Positions 20,938 to 28,608 of a stretch of DNA of 33,487 nucleotides are shown piece after piece. Position 1 is the first letter of the stretch, and each line of letters starts with the position of its first letter. The stretch is from a virus: the IMG/VR virus record IMGVR_UViG_3300044837_000038, positions 1 through 33,487 of that record. One strand, written 5' to 3'. The position numbers and the translations under genes were made by a program. The notes beneath the pieces are model-generated. The model saw only the letters and a program-made list of their open reading frames with translations. It was not told the DNA's origin and did no database searches.

Positions 20938-22568
20938 TGCCTTATACCCTGTTAGATGACGAACCGGCACCAAAGCAAAAAGGCTATGTGCTATTAGATG
21001 ATGTGCCAAAGAATAATGGTGTTTCTGATAATCCGCTGATCGGGGCTGGCATCGGCATGTTTTCTGGCGTCGGTAAAGCATCGCTCAATTTGCAAGACTT
21101 GGCAGGGAAAGGATTAAGTCTAATAGGTGCTGAAAAGCTCGGTGGCTCGTTATCCAAAGATGCGGAAGAAAAACGTCAAAAGATGGAAGCGTCCGTCGCA
21201 CCTTATCGTGAGAATAGCCCAATTTCAGTTGGAGGTGGTGAATTGGCTGGAGAGATTGGCGCAACTTTGCCAGTCGGTGGAATCGTCGGCAAAGGAATTC
21301 AAGCCGCATCAAAGTTACCGATGCTTAGCCGATTCGCGCCAGAACTATCGAATCTGGCTGAATCAGCAACAACAAGCGGTATGCGCGCAGGCAATGCAAC
21401 TGGTGCAACTGGGTTAGCTACACGCATTGCAGGCGGCGCTGCAACTGGTGGCGCATCGGCAGCATTGGTCGATCCAGATAACGCGGGAACTGGCGCGATC
21501 ATTGGTGGAGTATTACCCCCAGCATTAAAGGCTGTAGGAGCAGCAGGAAAAGCCCTAGGGGGCGTTGCGCGTAAGGTCGCTAGTACAGGCGTCAGTGATG
21601 ACGTTGCGGCACTTGCAACCCGCGCTAAAGAACTTGGTATTGATATTCCGGCTGATCGAATTACAAATAGCCGTCCGCTGAATGCCATCGCTTCTGGCTT
21701 GAATTATGTTCCGTTCAGTGGCCGTGCGGCGAGTGAAGAATTGATGAATTCACAGTTGAATCGTGCTGTATCTAAAACATTCGGACAGGATTCGCCAAAT
21801 GTCACCATGGCACTGCGTAAGGCGAATGACCAATTGGGTGCGCAGTTCGACCACACATTGAAGAATAACGGCGTTAAATTTGATGACCAGTTATTGACTG
21901 ATATCACCGATGTATATTCCAAGGCCGAAAAAGAACTCGGTAGCGATGCATTGAAACCTATCACAAATCAGATCAATGAATTATTTGATAAGGGAGCAAG
22001 CGGAACAATAGACGGTCAGGCAGCTTATAACATCAAAAAAACATTGGACCGTATTGGTAGAGGATCAAGTAATGAAGCCTTCCATGCGCGCGAATTGAAA
22101 GACGCTTTAATGGATGGCCTTGATCGATCATTAGGCCCAGATCAAGCGGCAGCATTCGCAAAAACACGCCAGCAATATGGGAATATGCGCGCCTTGGAAA
22201 AACTCGCACCAAATGGTGTCGAGGGAGAACTTTCGGCGGCACGATTAGCAAACATGCGTAATATCAATAATCAACCATTGCAGGAATTAGCTGATATCGC
22301 TGCGCAGTTTGTAAAACCGCGTGAAGGACAGCATGGCGCGATGCAGCGCGGTGCTGCGGCAGTTGGCATTGGAAGCATGACTGGATTGCCAGGATTGGCT
22401 GCTACAGCGGCAGGCGGTAGAGGTGTGAATGCAATGCTAAACAGCCAACGACTGAAAAGTCTGATGACTGGTCAGACGTTGGATGAGGGGAAACTGTCGA
22501 AACTATTGGGAAGCGATGCAGCGCAGAAACTTATTCTTCGTTCTGCTCCGGTGGCTTCTTCGCAGTAA
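20937..22568 (+). CDS. Internal virion / ejection protein (543 aa)
   Basis: Starts at ATG 20937 (MPYTLLDDEPAPKQKGYVLL) on the preceding stop; a GTG at 20919 is in frame but less likely. Two repeats of Y-x-LLDD open the protein, followed by Ala/Gly-rich hydrophobic stretches (GGGELAGEIGATLPVGGIVG; TGLATRIAGGAATGGASAAL) that could insert in membranes, then a helical region (260-480). Position and composition match P22 gp16-like ejection proteins. A possible antisense gene overlaps its last 38 bases. Confidence 0.7.
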   Translation: MPYTLLDDEPAPKQKGYVLLDDVPKNNGVSDNPLIGAGIGMFSGVGKASLNLQDLAGKGLSLIGAEKLGGSLSKDAEEKRQKMEASVAPYRENSPISVGGGELAGEIGATLPVGGIVGKGIQAASKLPMLSRFAPELSNLAESATTSGMRAGNATGATGLATRIAGGAATGGASAALVDPDNAGTGAIIGGVLPPALKAVGAAGKALGGVARKVASTGVSDDVAALATRAKELGIDIPADRITNSRPLNAIASGLNYVPFSGRAASEELMNSQLNRAVSKTFGQDSPNVTMALRKANDQLGAQFDHTLKNNGVKFDDQLLTDITDVYSKAEKELGSDALKPITNQINELFDKGASGTIDGQAAYNIKKTLDRIGRGSSNEAFHARELKDALMDGLDRSLGPDQAAAFAKTRQQYGNMRALEKLAPNGVEGELSAARLANMRNINNQPLQELADIAAQFVKPREGQHGAMQRGAAAVGIGSMTGLPGLAATAAGGRGVNAMLNSQRLKSLMTGQTLDEGKLSKLLGSDAAQKLILRSAPVASSQ

Positions 22569-22647
22569 ATCCGATATAGAACTGCCAGACGAAGGCGATT
22601 GCGCAAAGCCCAATTAGTTTCCAGATCATGTAATCAGTAAAGTTCAT
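22531..22647 (-). CDS. Antisense small membrane protein (38 aa)
   Basis: On the - strand ATG 22647 to TAA 22531 encodes MNFTDYMIWKLIGLCAIAFV, then WQFYIGFTAKKPPEQNEE. One membrane helix (about residues 7-27) is followed by a positive-then-acidic soluble tail, a sensible small-membrane-protein pattern. It fills the otherwise empty 100-base gap before the spike gene and overlaps the end of the + strand ejection gene. No good ribosome site is seen, which weakens the call. I recall similar tiny WKLI-x-L-x-x-IAFV proteins in phages but cannot check. Confidence 0.5.
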   Translation of the reverse strand: MNFTDYMIWKLIGLCAIAFVWQFYIGFTAKKPPEQNEE

Positions 22648-22668
22648 GCAGAAAGAATAGAGAAAATT

Positions 22669-24351
22669 ATGCCTACTGTCAATCCTTCAGCTTTTGGCCC
22701 CAAACCATTTTGGGTTGATGCCGCTGGCAATCCAACCGTTTCTTATAAGCTATTTATGTATGTAGCTGGCAGCACCAGCACGAAACAGAATAGCTATACT
22801 AACTCGACTGGATCGGTTGCTAACACCAATCCAATCATTCTGAATGCGCTCGGCCAGACGCCTAATGAGCTATGGTGGGATACATCGCTGTTGTATAAGG
22901 TCGTTCTCGCACCTTCAACGGATACCGATCCGCCTACAAACCCGGTCTGGACAGTTGATAATCTACAAGGGATGAATAGCGGAGCCAGTACGATTGCTGC
23001 AAATGAATGGGTGCTATATAGCACTTCTGCAATTGCTTTTGTTAGTGCATCATCATTTACTTTGATAGGTAATCAGACCCTAACATTTCATATTGGTCGC
23101 CGACTGCAATTCATGACATCGGCTGGATTCGTATATGGGCGCATTACAAATTCTGTATTTGCAGCATCTACAACTGTAACTGTCCAAATGGATGGCGCTC
23201 AAGTATTAGATTCTGGTTTATCTGCTGTCTATTATTCCATACTGACAAATGATGTTTTAGCGCTTCCAGAACGTATCGCATCTACGACCGGAACAAATAC
23301 CTATTCCGCAACGGTCGGTATTGCAAGGTTAGTTATTGGTGATCAATATAAGATTAATATTGCGACTGCTAACAATGGAGCAGTTCCTCCAACATTATCT
23401 TTAGATGGAAATGCAGCAATTGCAATTCTTACTCAAAATGGATTGGTCCCTGGGATCGGCGCATTGAATGGCGCTCATGAAATTCGATACAACGGCATCA
23501 ATTTCATGTTGCTCAATCCAAATATTATATCGCTAAGTGCTGGTGGTTCTCGGCAATCAATTAATTCTGGACCAGTTGATGTGAATGGATTTTTTGCACC
23601 AGGGGGAGTAACAGGTGCTGCTTCACTGACAACGACCGCGATTTCTCCATCAGCACCGCTGATTATAAATGCAGCAGGCGGGTCAACTACAACGGGCAAT
23701 ATCGGTGACCGTATCGGGGTAAGTAGCGCCAATCTTACTTTCACAGGGCTATCTATCAACGGCATCATGTATCTCTATGGGGATGTGGTTGCTGGTGGTG
23801 CAATTACGCCTGGATCAGGGACACTTGCTCCAGCTTATCAGCGCGGAGGAACGTTCTCGGTGACATCCGGGCAATTTACCTATAATTCTAATGTCAAAAT
23901 GCAGACGGTTGGTACTGGTGCTGCGGCAACTCAATCGTTCCGTACTTATCTGGGCGAAGTCACTGTAGCGGGCGGTGTGGTAACCGCAATTATCTGGTAT
24001 CGACTCAATAATAAATACGATTCTATCCCTTTTGCAAATCCAAACGTTTCAGGAGGGGTATCAAATTTTAACAGCAATATTGGACTCCCATTGAATATGA
24101 TGAAACGTCCATTAGCTATGGCAACTAATCCCACTGCCTTGGATGGATGGAGCGCAGGTGCTACTTATGAATTCTTTGCCGGTAATGGATCAACAGTACC
24201 GCCAGTATATTTTCAAACACCGAATGTAACAACATTACAATCAGGCGCATCTGCTGCCAATGGTTTTTATTATCAGACAACACCAGCCGGAGCATTTCAA
24301 TCTCTTCCGGCTTCTGCTGTCATAACAATTCATCTAGAAGGAGATTTGTAA
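22669..24351 (+). CDS. Tail spike/fibre protein with P22-like head-binding domain
   Basis: A 560-residue protein. Residues 1-110 resemble the head-binding domain of P22-type tailspikes (KPFWVDAAGNPTVSYKLFMY, VAGSTSTKQNSYTNSTGSVA, NPIILNALGQ, then LWWDTSLLYKVVLAP). The following region is beta-rich with Thr/Ser/Gly and a fibre-like C-terminal half (about 310-560). No catalytic residues are obvious. It presumably carries receptor recognition. The next gene resembles a fibre-assembly protein and starts on its stop codon. Confidence 0.82.
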   Translation: MPTVNPSAFGPKPFWVDAAGNPTVSYKLFMYVAGSTSTKQNSYTNSTGSVANTNPIILNALGQTPNELWWDTSLLYKVVLAPSTDTDPPTNPVWTVDNLQGMNSGASTIAANEWVLYSTSAIAFVSASSFTLIGNQTLTFHIGRRLQFMTSAGFVYGRITNSVFAASTTVTVQMDGAQVLDSGLSAVYYSILTNDVLALPERIASTTGTNTYSATVGIARLVIGDQYKINIATANNGAVPPTLSLDGNAAIAILTQNGLVPGIGALNGAHEIRYNGINFMLLNPNIISLSAGGSRQSINSGPVDVNGFFAPGGVTGAASLTTTAISPSAPLIINAAGGSTTTGNIGDRIGVSSANLTFTGLSINGIMYLYGDVVAGGAITPGSGTLAPAYQRGGTFSVTSGQFTYNSNVKMQTVGTGAAATQSFRTYLGEVTVAGGVVTAIIWYRLNNKYDSIPFANPNVSGGVSNFNSNIGLPLNMMKRPLAMATNPTALDGWSAGATYEFFAGNGSTVPPVYFQTPNVTTLQSGASAANGFYYQTTPAGAFQSLPASAVITIHLEGDL

Positions 24352-24662
24352 TGGATTATTTTATTGGGCCTGATAGAAGATTCTATATCAGTGGAGAAAT
24401 GCCAGTTGGTGGCCGCATTGCTACTCAAGAAGAAATTGATTTCAATTTAAATCAAAATAATTGGATTGCTTATCAAAATCAAGCAAAAATTTTTCTTGAA
24501 GAAAACGATATAGTTGCAATTAGATGTGTGAAAGCATCTGTTCCTTATCCTAGTGAATGGCTAGATTATGATATGAAATTACGTACAATTGTTCATGCAA
24601 TTTCAGGGGATGCGTCAGTACCTTTCCCACAGAAGCCAGATAATAGGCCAGCAGGTACGTAA
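24351..24662 (+). CDS. Tail-fibre assembly-type protein (103 aa)
   Basis: It shows a short N-terminal strand part (MDYFIGPDRRFYISGEMPVG) and a helix with NQAKIFLEENDIVAIRCVKA, then PSEWLDYDMKLRTIVHAISG and a Pro-rich end QKPDNRPAGT. The I-R-C, P-x-E-W and L-R-x-I-V spacing is typical for the C-terminal module of phage tail-fibre assembly proteins. TAATG coupling to the spike gene supports this role. Confidence 0.7.
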   Translation: MDYFIGPDRRFYISGEMPVGGRIATQEEIDFNLNQNNWIAYQNQAKIFLEENDIVAIRCVKASVPYPSEWLDYDMKLRTIVHAISGDASVPFPQKPDNRPAGT

Positions 24663-24943
24663 TGAAATCGGAAAATGTGATCTGGTCATTAGATCGTAAG
24701 GTAACAGTCGCTGGTGTTGTTGCCGTACTGATGTTAGCCGCTTCAATATTGGGTGTCTACATACGACAAGATACGCGTATTACATCAATGGAAATCGCTT
24801 TGACATACCAAAAAGGCGTCAATGATCAGTTGAAAGAAAGCCAGAAAGACATAAAAGTAGATACGGCAAGATCGATTGATGAAGTGAAAGGTTCCATTGA
24901 TAAACTAAGCAATAAAATTGACAAATTGCTGGAACGAAAATAG
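24662..24943 (+). CDS. Single-TM coiled-coil protein, lysis-region accessory
   Basis: A 93-residue protein with one membrane segment (about residues 14-34) and a C-terminal coiled coil (45-93, KDIKVDTARSIDEVKGSIDK). Located between spike-assembly and lysis genes. The layout could fit a holin-like accessory or an inner-membrane spanin, but no partner outer-membrane spanin is visible. Starts on the previous stop (TAATG). Confidence 0.6.
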   Translation: MKSENVIWSLDRKVTVAGVVAVLMLAASILGVYIRQDTRITSMEIALTYQKGVNDQLKESQKDIKVDTARSIDEVKGSIDKLSNKIDKLLERK

Positions 24944-24980
24944 CCACTTAACCATGGATGGAAACGAAAGAAAATGATCA

Positions 24981-25166
24981 ATGAAAAATGCGGCATTGGC
25001 GGGACTGGTAATTGCCGCGATTATCGCAGGCTATGTCATTTTAAAAACAGCAACGGGATCAAGTGGTATTAAGGCAATCTGCAATGATGGGACGGTTAGT
25101 CTGAGCAAGACAAATCGAGGAACATGCTCTAAACATGGTGGTGTCGAACGGTGGGTGAACGAATGA
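24981..25166 (+). CDS. Small membrane-anchored DUF3761-like protein (61 aa)
   Basis: An N-terminal membrane or signal segment (about 3-22) is followed by AICNDGTVSLSKTNRGTCSK and HGGVERW. The C-x-D-G-T...G-T-C-S-x-H-G-G-V-x-x-W pattern is that of DUF3761 proteins, with two cysteines likely to form a disulphide in the periplasm. It precedes the endolysin gene. Function unknown. Confidence 0.7.
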   Translation: MKNAALAGLVIAAIIAGYVILKTATGSSGIKAICNDGTVSLSKTNRGTCSKHGGVERWVNE

Positions 25167-25173
25167 GGATGAT

Positions 25174-25605
25174 ATGAATCTGAGCGAACATTTTACATTG
25201 GCAGAATTGACTATTTCTGAAACTGCTGCGCGCAATGGACTTGATAATTCGCCAGATGAAAAAATACTGGCGAATCTGAAACGTCTTTGTCTAACGCTGG
25301 AAAGCATCAGATCGCTCGTAGGAAAGCCGATCAACGTTACGAGCGGGTATAGGTCGTCAGAAGTCAATAAAGCTGTTGGAGGGGCTAAGGATAGCGCCCA
25401 TATGACTGGATTGGCGGCGGATATCAATGTGAACGGTTATTCACCATTGCAACTCGCATTACTGATTCGCGATGACGGGATCGTTTTCGATCAACTGATC
25501 CATGAATATCAATCATGGGTTCATGTCGGATTGTCCGAATCACCTCCGCGCTATGAAACATTGACTATCCGCAAGGGTACTGGATATATGAAAGGATTGA
25601 CATAA
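25174..25605 (+). CDS. Endolysin, peptidase M15 family
   Basis: A 143-residue zinc peptidase with the M15 (VanY/hedgehog-type) residues: His76 and Asp83 in SAHMTGLAADI, His117 in WVHVGL, plus VTSGYRSSEVNKAVGG around 55-70. It would cleave peptide cross-links in peptidoglycan at the end of infection. No signal sequence, so release needs the holin encoded next. Start supported by GAGGATG. Stop overlaps the next ATG (TAATG). Confidence 0.9.
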   Translation: MNLSEHFTLAELTISETAARNGLDNSPDEKILANLKRLCLTLESIRSLVGKPINVTSGYRSSEVNKAVGGAKDSAHMTGLAADINVNGYSPLQLALLIRDDGIVFDQLIHEYQSWVHVGLSESPPRYETLTIRKGTGYMKGLT

Positions 25606-26015
25606 TGTGGCCCGCACTGATCCCGCTCCTTGGCGGATTGCTCGACAAACTCTTCCCTGATCCTGCGGCGGCAAATGCCGCAAAACTGCAAGTTATGCAG
25701 ATGGCGCAAAATGGCGAACTGGCTCAATTGAATGCCGATCTTCAATTAGCTACCGGACAGATCGATGTTAATAAATCAGAAGCCTCCAATTCAAGCCTGT
25801 TCGTGTCAGGATGGCGTCCGTTTGTAGGATGGATATGCGGAGCAGCATTCGCATTTAAATTCATTGGGGGGCCATCTGCTGTGTTTATCGCTGCTTATTT
25901 CGGCCATCCTATTACATTGCCTATCATGGACTTCACAGAAATGTCGACGATTTTGCTAGGCATGCTTGGAATTAGTGGATTACGCACTATCGAAAAAGTA
26001 AAAGGCGTCGCATAA
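25605..26015 (+). CDS. Holin, three-TM gene-transfer-agent type
   Basis: A 136-residue protein with a hydrophobic N-terminus (MWPALIPLLGGLLDKLF), an amphipathic helix (20-60), then SSLFVSGWRPFVGWICGAAF followed by two more membrane segments (about 70-95 and 110-125) and GLRTIEKVKG. The GWRPFVGW motif is typical of the holin-of-3TMs family. It would permit endolysin access to the wall. Last gene of the late operon; it converges with the - strand genes nine bases later. Confidence 0.85.
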   Translation: MWPALIPLLGGLLDKLFPDPAAANAAKLQVMQMAQNGELAQLNADLQLATGQIDVNKSEASNSSLFVSGWRPFVGWICGAAFAFKFIGGPSAVFIAAYFGHPITLPIMDFTEMSTILLGMLGISGLRTIEKVKGVA

Positions 26016-26024
26016 ATGTATTAT

Positions 26025-26294
26025 CTACTTTATGAATAATGGTGTGATAATATTTCCTTCTAATCCATTGATGCTTATTTCCACCTCATCATAATTTGAA
26101 TATATACCACGCTCTTTCCCATTCGGCATAGTAACTCTCCATGCGGTCGGCTTTGTATTGCTAAGAGCAGCGCGACGGCATAGCAAGCCATATTCGCGCA
26201 TCTGGTCGGCCGTGTAAATTTCATCGGAATGCGAAGCATAAGGGTCTGCTTTCGGCAATTCCGGCAGGGCTTCTATATTGGTGTTGTCAGTCAT
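26025..26294 (-). CDS. Hypothetical early protein (89 aa)
   Basis: Starts at ATG 26294 (MTDNTNIEALPELPKADPYA) with GGAG nine bases upstream, overlapping the end of the second frame of the methyltransferase locus. The segment EIYTADQMREYGLLCRRAAL is a familiar motif in short early phage proteins; the rest includes AWRVTMPNGKERGIYSNYDE. Distal end of the early-left operon. Function unknown. Confidence 0.7.
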   Translation of the reverse strand: MTDNTNIEALPELPKADPYASHSDEIYTADQMREYGLLCRRAALSNTKPTAWRVTMPNGKERGIYSNYDEVEISINGLEGNIITPLFIK

Positions 26295-27096
26295 GGCTAG
26301 CTCCCTGATAGGATATTGAATGCTGTTGCTGCCACAATTGGAACTTGCCCGTTCCCAATGGCGACAGTTCGGTCTGAGCAATAGGCCACCCCATGAGCCA
26401 TTCGAGCCAATCCGGGTTTAATCGCCGACCAGGAGCGTAGTCGCCCAAAAGTCGCGGCTCCCATGCAAGGCTCGAACCGATTGTTGCCCCGCTTTTCCGT
26501 TTCTTGCTGCCGGATGCAACTTGCTCTGCTATTGACCGACTCCATCCCCGCTTCCCGCAGCTCGCATCTGGCGTCGGCCACAATCCAGATGCGTTCTCTG
26601 ATGTGTGGAGCGCCGGTATTTTCCGCAGAAATAACGCCCCACTGCGCATCGAACCCCATCTTGGCAAGGTCACATAAAACTCTGTCAAGTCCTCTAGTAA
26701 CGAGCATTGGGCTGTTTTCAATAAATGCGTAGCGGGGTCGTACCTCGCCAATGATCCTTGCAAAATCCCTCCATAAGCCGCTGCGCTCTCCATCGATGCC
26801 TGCGCCGGCCCCTGCTGCGCTGATGTCCTGGCAGGGAAACCCGCCAGAAACCACGTCAACAAGGCCGCGCCATGGTCTGCCGTCAAAGGTTCGCACGTCA
26901 TCCCAAACCGGGAAAGGCGCGAGTGTTCCGTCGTTTTGTCGGGCCAGTAATACTGATCGGGCATAGGCGTTGTATTCGACGGCACAGACGGTTCGCCATC
27001 CGAGCAAGTGACCGCCAAGGATGCCGCCGCCAGCGCCTGCGAACAAAGCGAGCTCTCGTAATCCCTCATCATTGCGTTGCTGATTGACCATGACAC
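26287..27096 (-). CDS. Possible second protein overprinted on the methyltransferase gene (269 aa)
   Basis: A full-length open frame on the same strand covers the whole methyltransferase gene. It begins at GTG 27096, which shares one base with the preceding TAG (TAGTG) and lies eight bases after GGAG, the ideal spacing; it ends overlapping the next start. The reading contains FLAGFPARTS, ARYDPATHLLKTAQCSLLED, LPRWGSM, SGLWPTPDAS and LNPDWLEWLMGWPIAQTELS. WPTPxAS followed by LNPxWxEWLMGWP is a pattern I know from annotated phage proteins near C5 methyltransferases. It may be a real overlapping gene or a frame kept open by high G+C; not settled. Confidence 0.45.
   Translation of the reverse strand: MSWSISNAMMRDYESSLCSQALAAASLAVTCSDGEPSVPSNTTPMPDQYYWPDKTTEHSRLSRFGMTCEPLTADHGAALLTWFLAGFPARTSAQQGPAQASMESAAAYGGILQGSLARYDPATHLLKTAQCSLLEDLTEFYVTLPRWGSMRSGALFLRKIPALHTSENASGLWPTPDASCGKRGWSRSIAEQVASGSKKRKSGATIGSSLAWEPRLLGDYAPGRRLNPDWLEWLMGWPIAQTELSPLGTGKFQLWQQQHSISYQGASHD
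26297..27091 (-). CDS. C5 cytosine-specific DNA methyltransferase
   Basis: From ATG 27091 the protein has 264 residues. Conserved motifs: I, LALFAGAGGG (14-23); IV, GGFPCQDIS (83-91) with catalytic Cys87; VI, ENSP (125-128); VIII, APHIRERIWIV (161-171); X, AIGNGQVPIVAA near the C-terminus. The target-recognition region is short (about 175-230). It transfers a methyl group from SAM to cytosine, likely protecting phage DNA from host restriction. The GGAG upstream is 13 bases away, better placed for the GTG at 27096 in the other frame. G+C is clearly higher than in flanking genes. Confidence 0.92.
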   Translation of the reverse strand: MVNQQRNDEGLRELALFAGAGGGILGGHLLGWRTVCAVEYNAYARSVLLARQNDGTLAPFPVWDDVRTFDGRPWRGLVDVVSGGFPCQDISAAGAGAGIDGERSGLWRDFARIIGEVRPRYAFIENSPMLVTRGLDRVLCDLAKMGFDAQWGVISAENTGAPHIRERIWIVADARCELREAGMESVNSRASCIRQQETEKRGNNRFEPCMGAATFGRLRSWSAIKPGLARMAHGVAYCSDRTVAIGNGQVPIVAATAFNILSGS

Positions 27097-27305
27097 TATT
27101 TCTTCTCCGTATCTGGTTGAGAGGCAAGGCCGCGCCAGGCCCGACGTTGGTTGACTGCTGGTATTGAATCAGCACCCCTATAGAGAAATTCAACCCCATT
27201 CCACCAATCACGCCCAAGATTGAATCCATGGCCGTAATCACGCTCATAAAATCCGATGTGAATCGGATTGCTGTTATAAAACCACTGAGTGACCGGCGCG
27301 ATCAC
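27096..27305 (-). CDS. Small hypothetical early protein (69 aa)
   Basis: GTG start at 27305 overlaps the previous stop (GTGA), with AAGGAG five bases upstream. The product MIAPVTQWFYNSNPIHIGFY then ERDYGHGF contains the W-x-x-G/S-N-P-x-H-x-G-x-Y-E-R-x-Y pattern seen in small phage early proteins, plus several Trp residues (DWWNGVEFLYRG). Its stop is coupled to the methyltransferase locus. Function unknown. Confidence 0.7.
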   Translation of the reverse strand: MIAPVTQWFYNSNPIHIGFYERDYGHGFNLGRDWWNGVEFLYRGADSIPAVNQRRAWRGLASQPDTEKK

Positions 27306-28150
27306 TTCGGCTCCTTTGCTGCGATGGCGACATCAATAGCAGATGTGAAATGGCCCGCAGCGGAACCCCACATGACATCGCAGCCTTTGATTGGGGTCAG
27401 ATAACGCAATGTGAATTGTTGGCCGCCATCAGCACGCCCACCGCCCACGTGAAGTAGTGCCTCGCGCCAGCGCTCTGCATCCTTCGCATCTGTGGATGGC
27501 GGGGCGGCGTAAAGAGTGCGGAATTCGAAGATTCGATGGTCCATGTAGTCGCGTGGATCAGCGTTGCTATCGACTTTTTCAATCCAGCCGCAGCTCGCTT
27601 GCCGGTAAAAGTGGACCGCCTTCGCCTCTCCCAAACTAGCAGGGGCGGCGTAAATTTCAGACGCCTTTGTGAAGCCGTTTTCAAAGTGGAAATAATGGTC
27701 AGTTCCTTCGACATATCCGGCAAGTAACGCCTGATGCTTCATTGTGCGCGGGACGGCTGTTTTCTCTCCCACTTGTGGCAAGACAGCGGCAGTGAGTTCT
27801 CGAAATTTGGCAGTGATCCATTTCATCTGTTCAGGATGTGATAAACCACTCGGGCATAATGCATACGCTGACATCATTTCCTGCCACCCTGTTTGCTCTC
27901 CCCCTTGTTGTGGGAGGAGTGGGGAAGCAAGTTCCAGCGCAATGTCGATTGCCTTGCCAGCTAGTGAACCAAGCAGGTTAAACATAGCGTCGGGACCACC
28001 AATGCCATTGCAACCCATGATGTCATCCAGCGCTTTATTCAGATGGCCGTCTAGGCATATGCGGTTGCGTGCTTCCTGTGCGATGCCCGTTGGCTGCGGG
28101 TATTTTTCCTGTAGTGCCGCAGCCCATTGTTTCATGTCTTGATCGCTCAC
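27302..28150 (-). CDS. Hypothetical early protein, apparently composite (282 aa)
   Basis: I chose GTG 28150 (MSDQDMKQWAAALQEKYPQP) because GGAGAG is five bases upstream and it overlaps the previous stop (GTGA). The protein looks modular: an N-terminal helical part (1-110), a middle with ASCGWIEKVDSNADPRDYMD-type strands and a C-terminal DAERWREALLHV segment that recurs in short phage early proteins. Likely assembled from several early-protein modules. Function unknown. Confidence 0.65.
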   Translation of the reverse strand: MSDQDMKQWAAALQEKYPQPTGIAQEARNRICLDGHLNKALDDIMGCNGIGGPDAMFNLLGSLAGKAIDIALELASPLLPQQGGEQTGWQEMMSAYALCPSGLSHPEQMKWITAKFRELTAAVLPQVGEKTAVPRTMKHQALLAGYVEGTDHYFHFENGFTKASEIYAAPASLGEAKAVHFYRQASCGWIEKVDSNADPRDYMDHRIFEFRTLYAAPPSTDAKDAERWREALLHVGGGRADGGQQFTLRYLTPIKGCDVMWGSAAGHFTSAIDVAIAAKEPK

Positions 28151-28470
28151 AATTGCTCTCCTGTCGGCTCTGCCTTGATGGTGGATGGGGTGGCAGCAAA
28201 CTCCCAGTCGTTCGTTGGCAAGCCCAATGTTTCCAGAATGCGCCGCACGATACCGCATTGCGTCCGCGCTTCTTGTTTCCAGATGCCGGCCTGCTGGCGA
28301 ACATGCTCGATAGCTGTCTGCAACCGCACCAATTCGGCGTTATCGCTTGCCGCCACCAATGGCGCGGAAGAAAGTAATTCACGGATCAATTTAGATGCTG
28401 CACGGTTCTGGCCTGAATGTGGGTGAGATTCCATGTAGTACATATCTTCTGGCTTTACGCTGATTGTCAT
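28147..28470 (-). CDS. Hypothetical early protein (107 aa)
   Basis: It begins MTISVKPEDMYYMESHPHSG and is helix-rich (KLIRELLSSAPLV; ELVRLQTAIEHVRQQAGIWK), soluble, with one Cys. It lacks a good ribosome site (ATAAAACAAA before ATG 28470), and the upstream DNA holds a strong hairpin with a T tract, so its expression may depend on read-through or antitermination. Function unknown. Confidence 0.6.
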   Translation of the reverse strand: MTISVKPEDMYYMESHPHSGQNRAASKLIRELLSSAPLVAASDNAELVRLQTAIEHVRQQAGIWKQEARTQCGIVRRILETLGLPTNDWEFAATPSTIKAEPTGEQL

Positions 28471-28484
28471 TTTGTTTTATCCAT

Positions 28485-28569
28485 AAAAAAAGGGATTTAT
28501 GTGCACCGTCTAGTTTCCTAGTTGGTGGACAAAGGCCAGTAAGCCTCTGCACGACGCACATAAATCCCT
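28485..28569 (-). ncRNA. Three-way-junction RNA with terminator-like closing stem
   Basis: Read on the - strand, AGGGATTTATGTGC pairs perfectly over 14 bases with GCACATAAATCCCT (28556-28569 and 28491-28504) and is followed by a run of seven T (28491-28485). Inside the 51-base interior are two further stems: CAGAGGC/GCCTTTG with a six-base loop, and CACC..CTAG-GAAA-CTAG..GGTG with a GNRA tetraloop. It lies between ninB and the gene at 28470. It could be a terminator with an ornate loop, a riboswitch-like attenuator or a stable small RNA. I recognise no known class. Confidence 0.6.
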
Positions 28570-28608
28570 ACTGTGTTTTATCGCGCCACCAAGCACATGC
28601 AAAATATA

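Noticed and set aside
26463-27087. + strand frames opposite the methyltransferase locus
   Set aside because: Unlike the same-strand second frame, they have no start signals, no coupling to neighbours and no familiar motifs.
27744-28142. + strand open frames opposite the 27302-28150 gene
   Set aside because: They lie in a G+C-rich region where stops are rare, are antisense to a coupled early gene and have Ser/Cys-rich shadow composition.
28485-28569. Hammerhead ribozyme, suggested by the GAAA loop
   Set aside because: The conserved CUGAUGA core is absent on both strands, so a cleaving ribozyme of this class is not supported.
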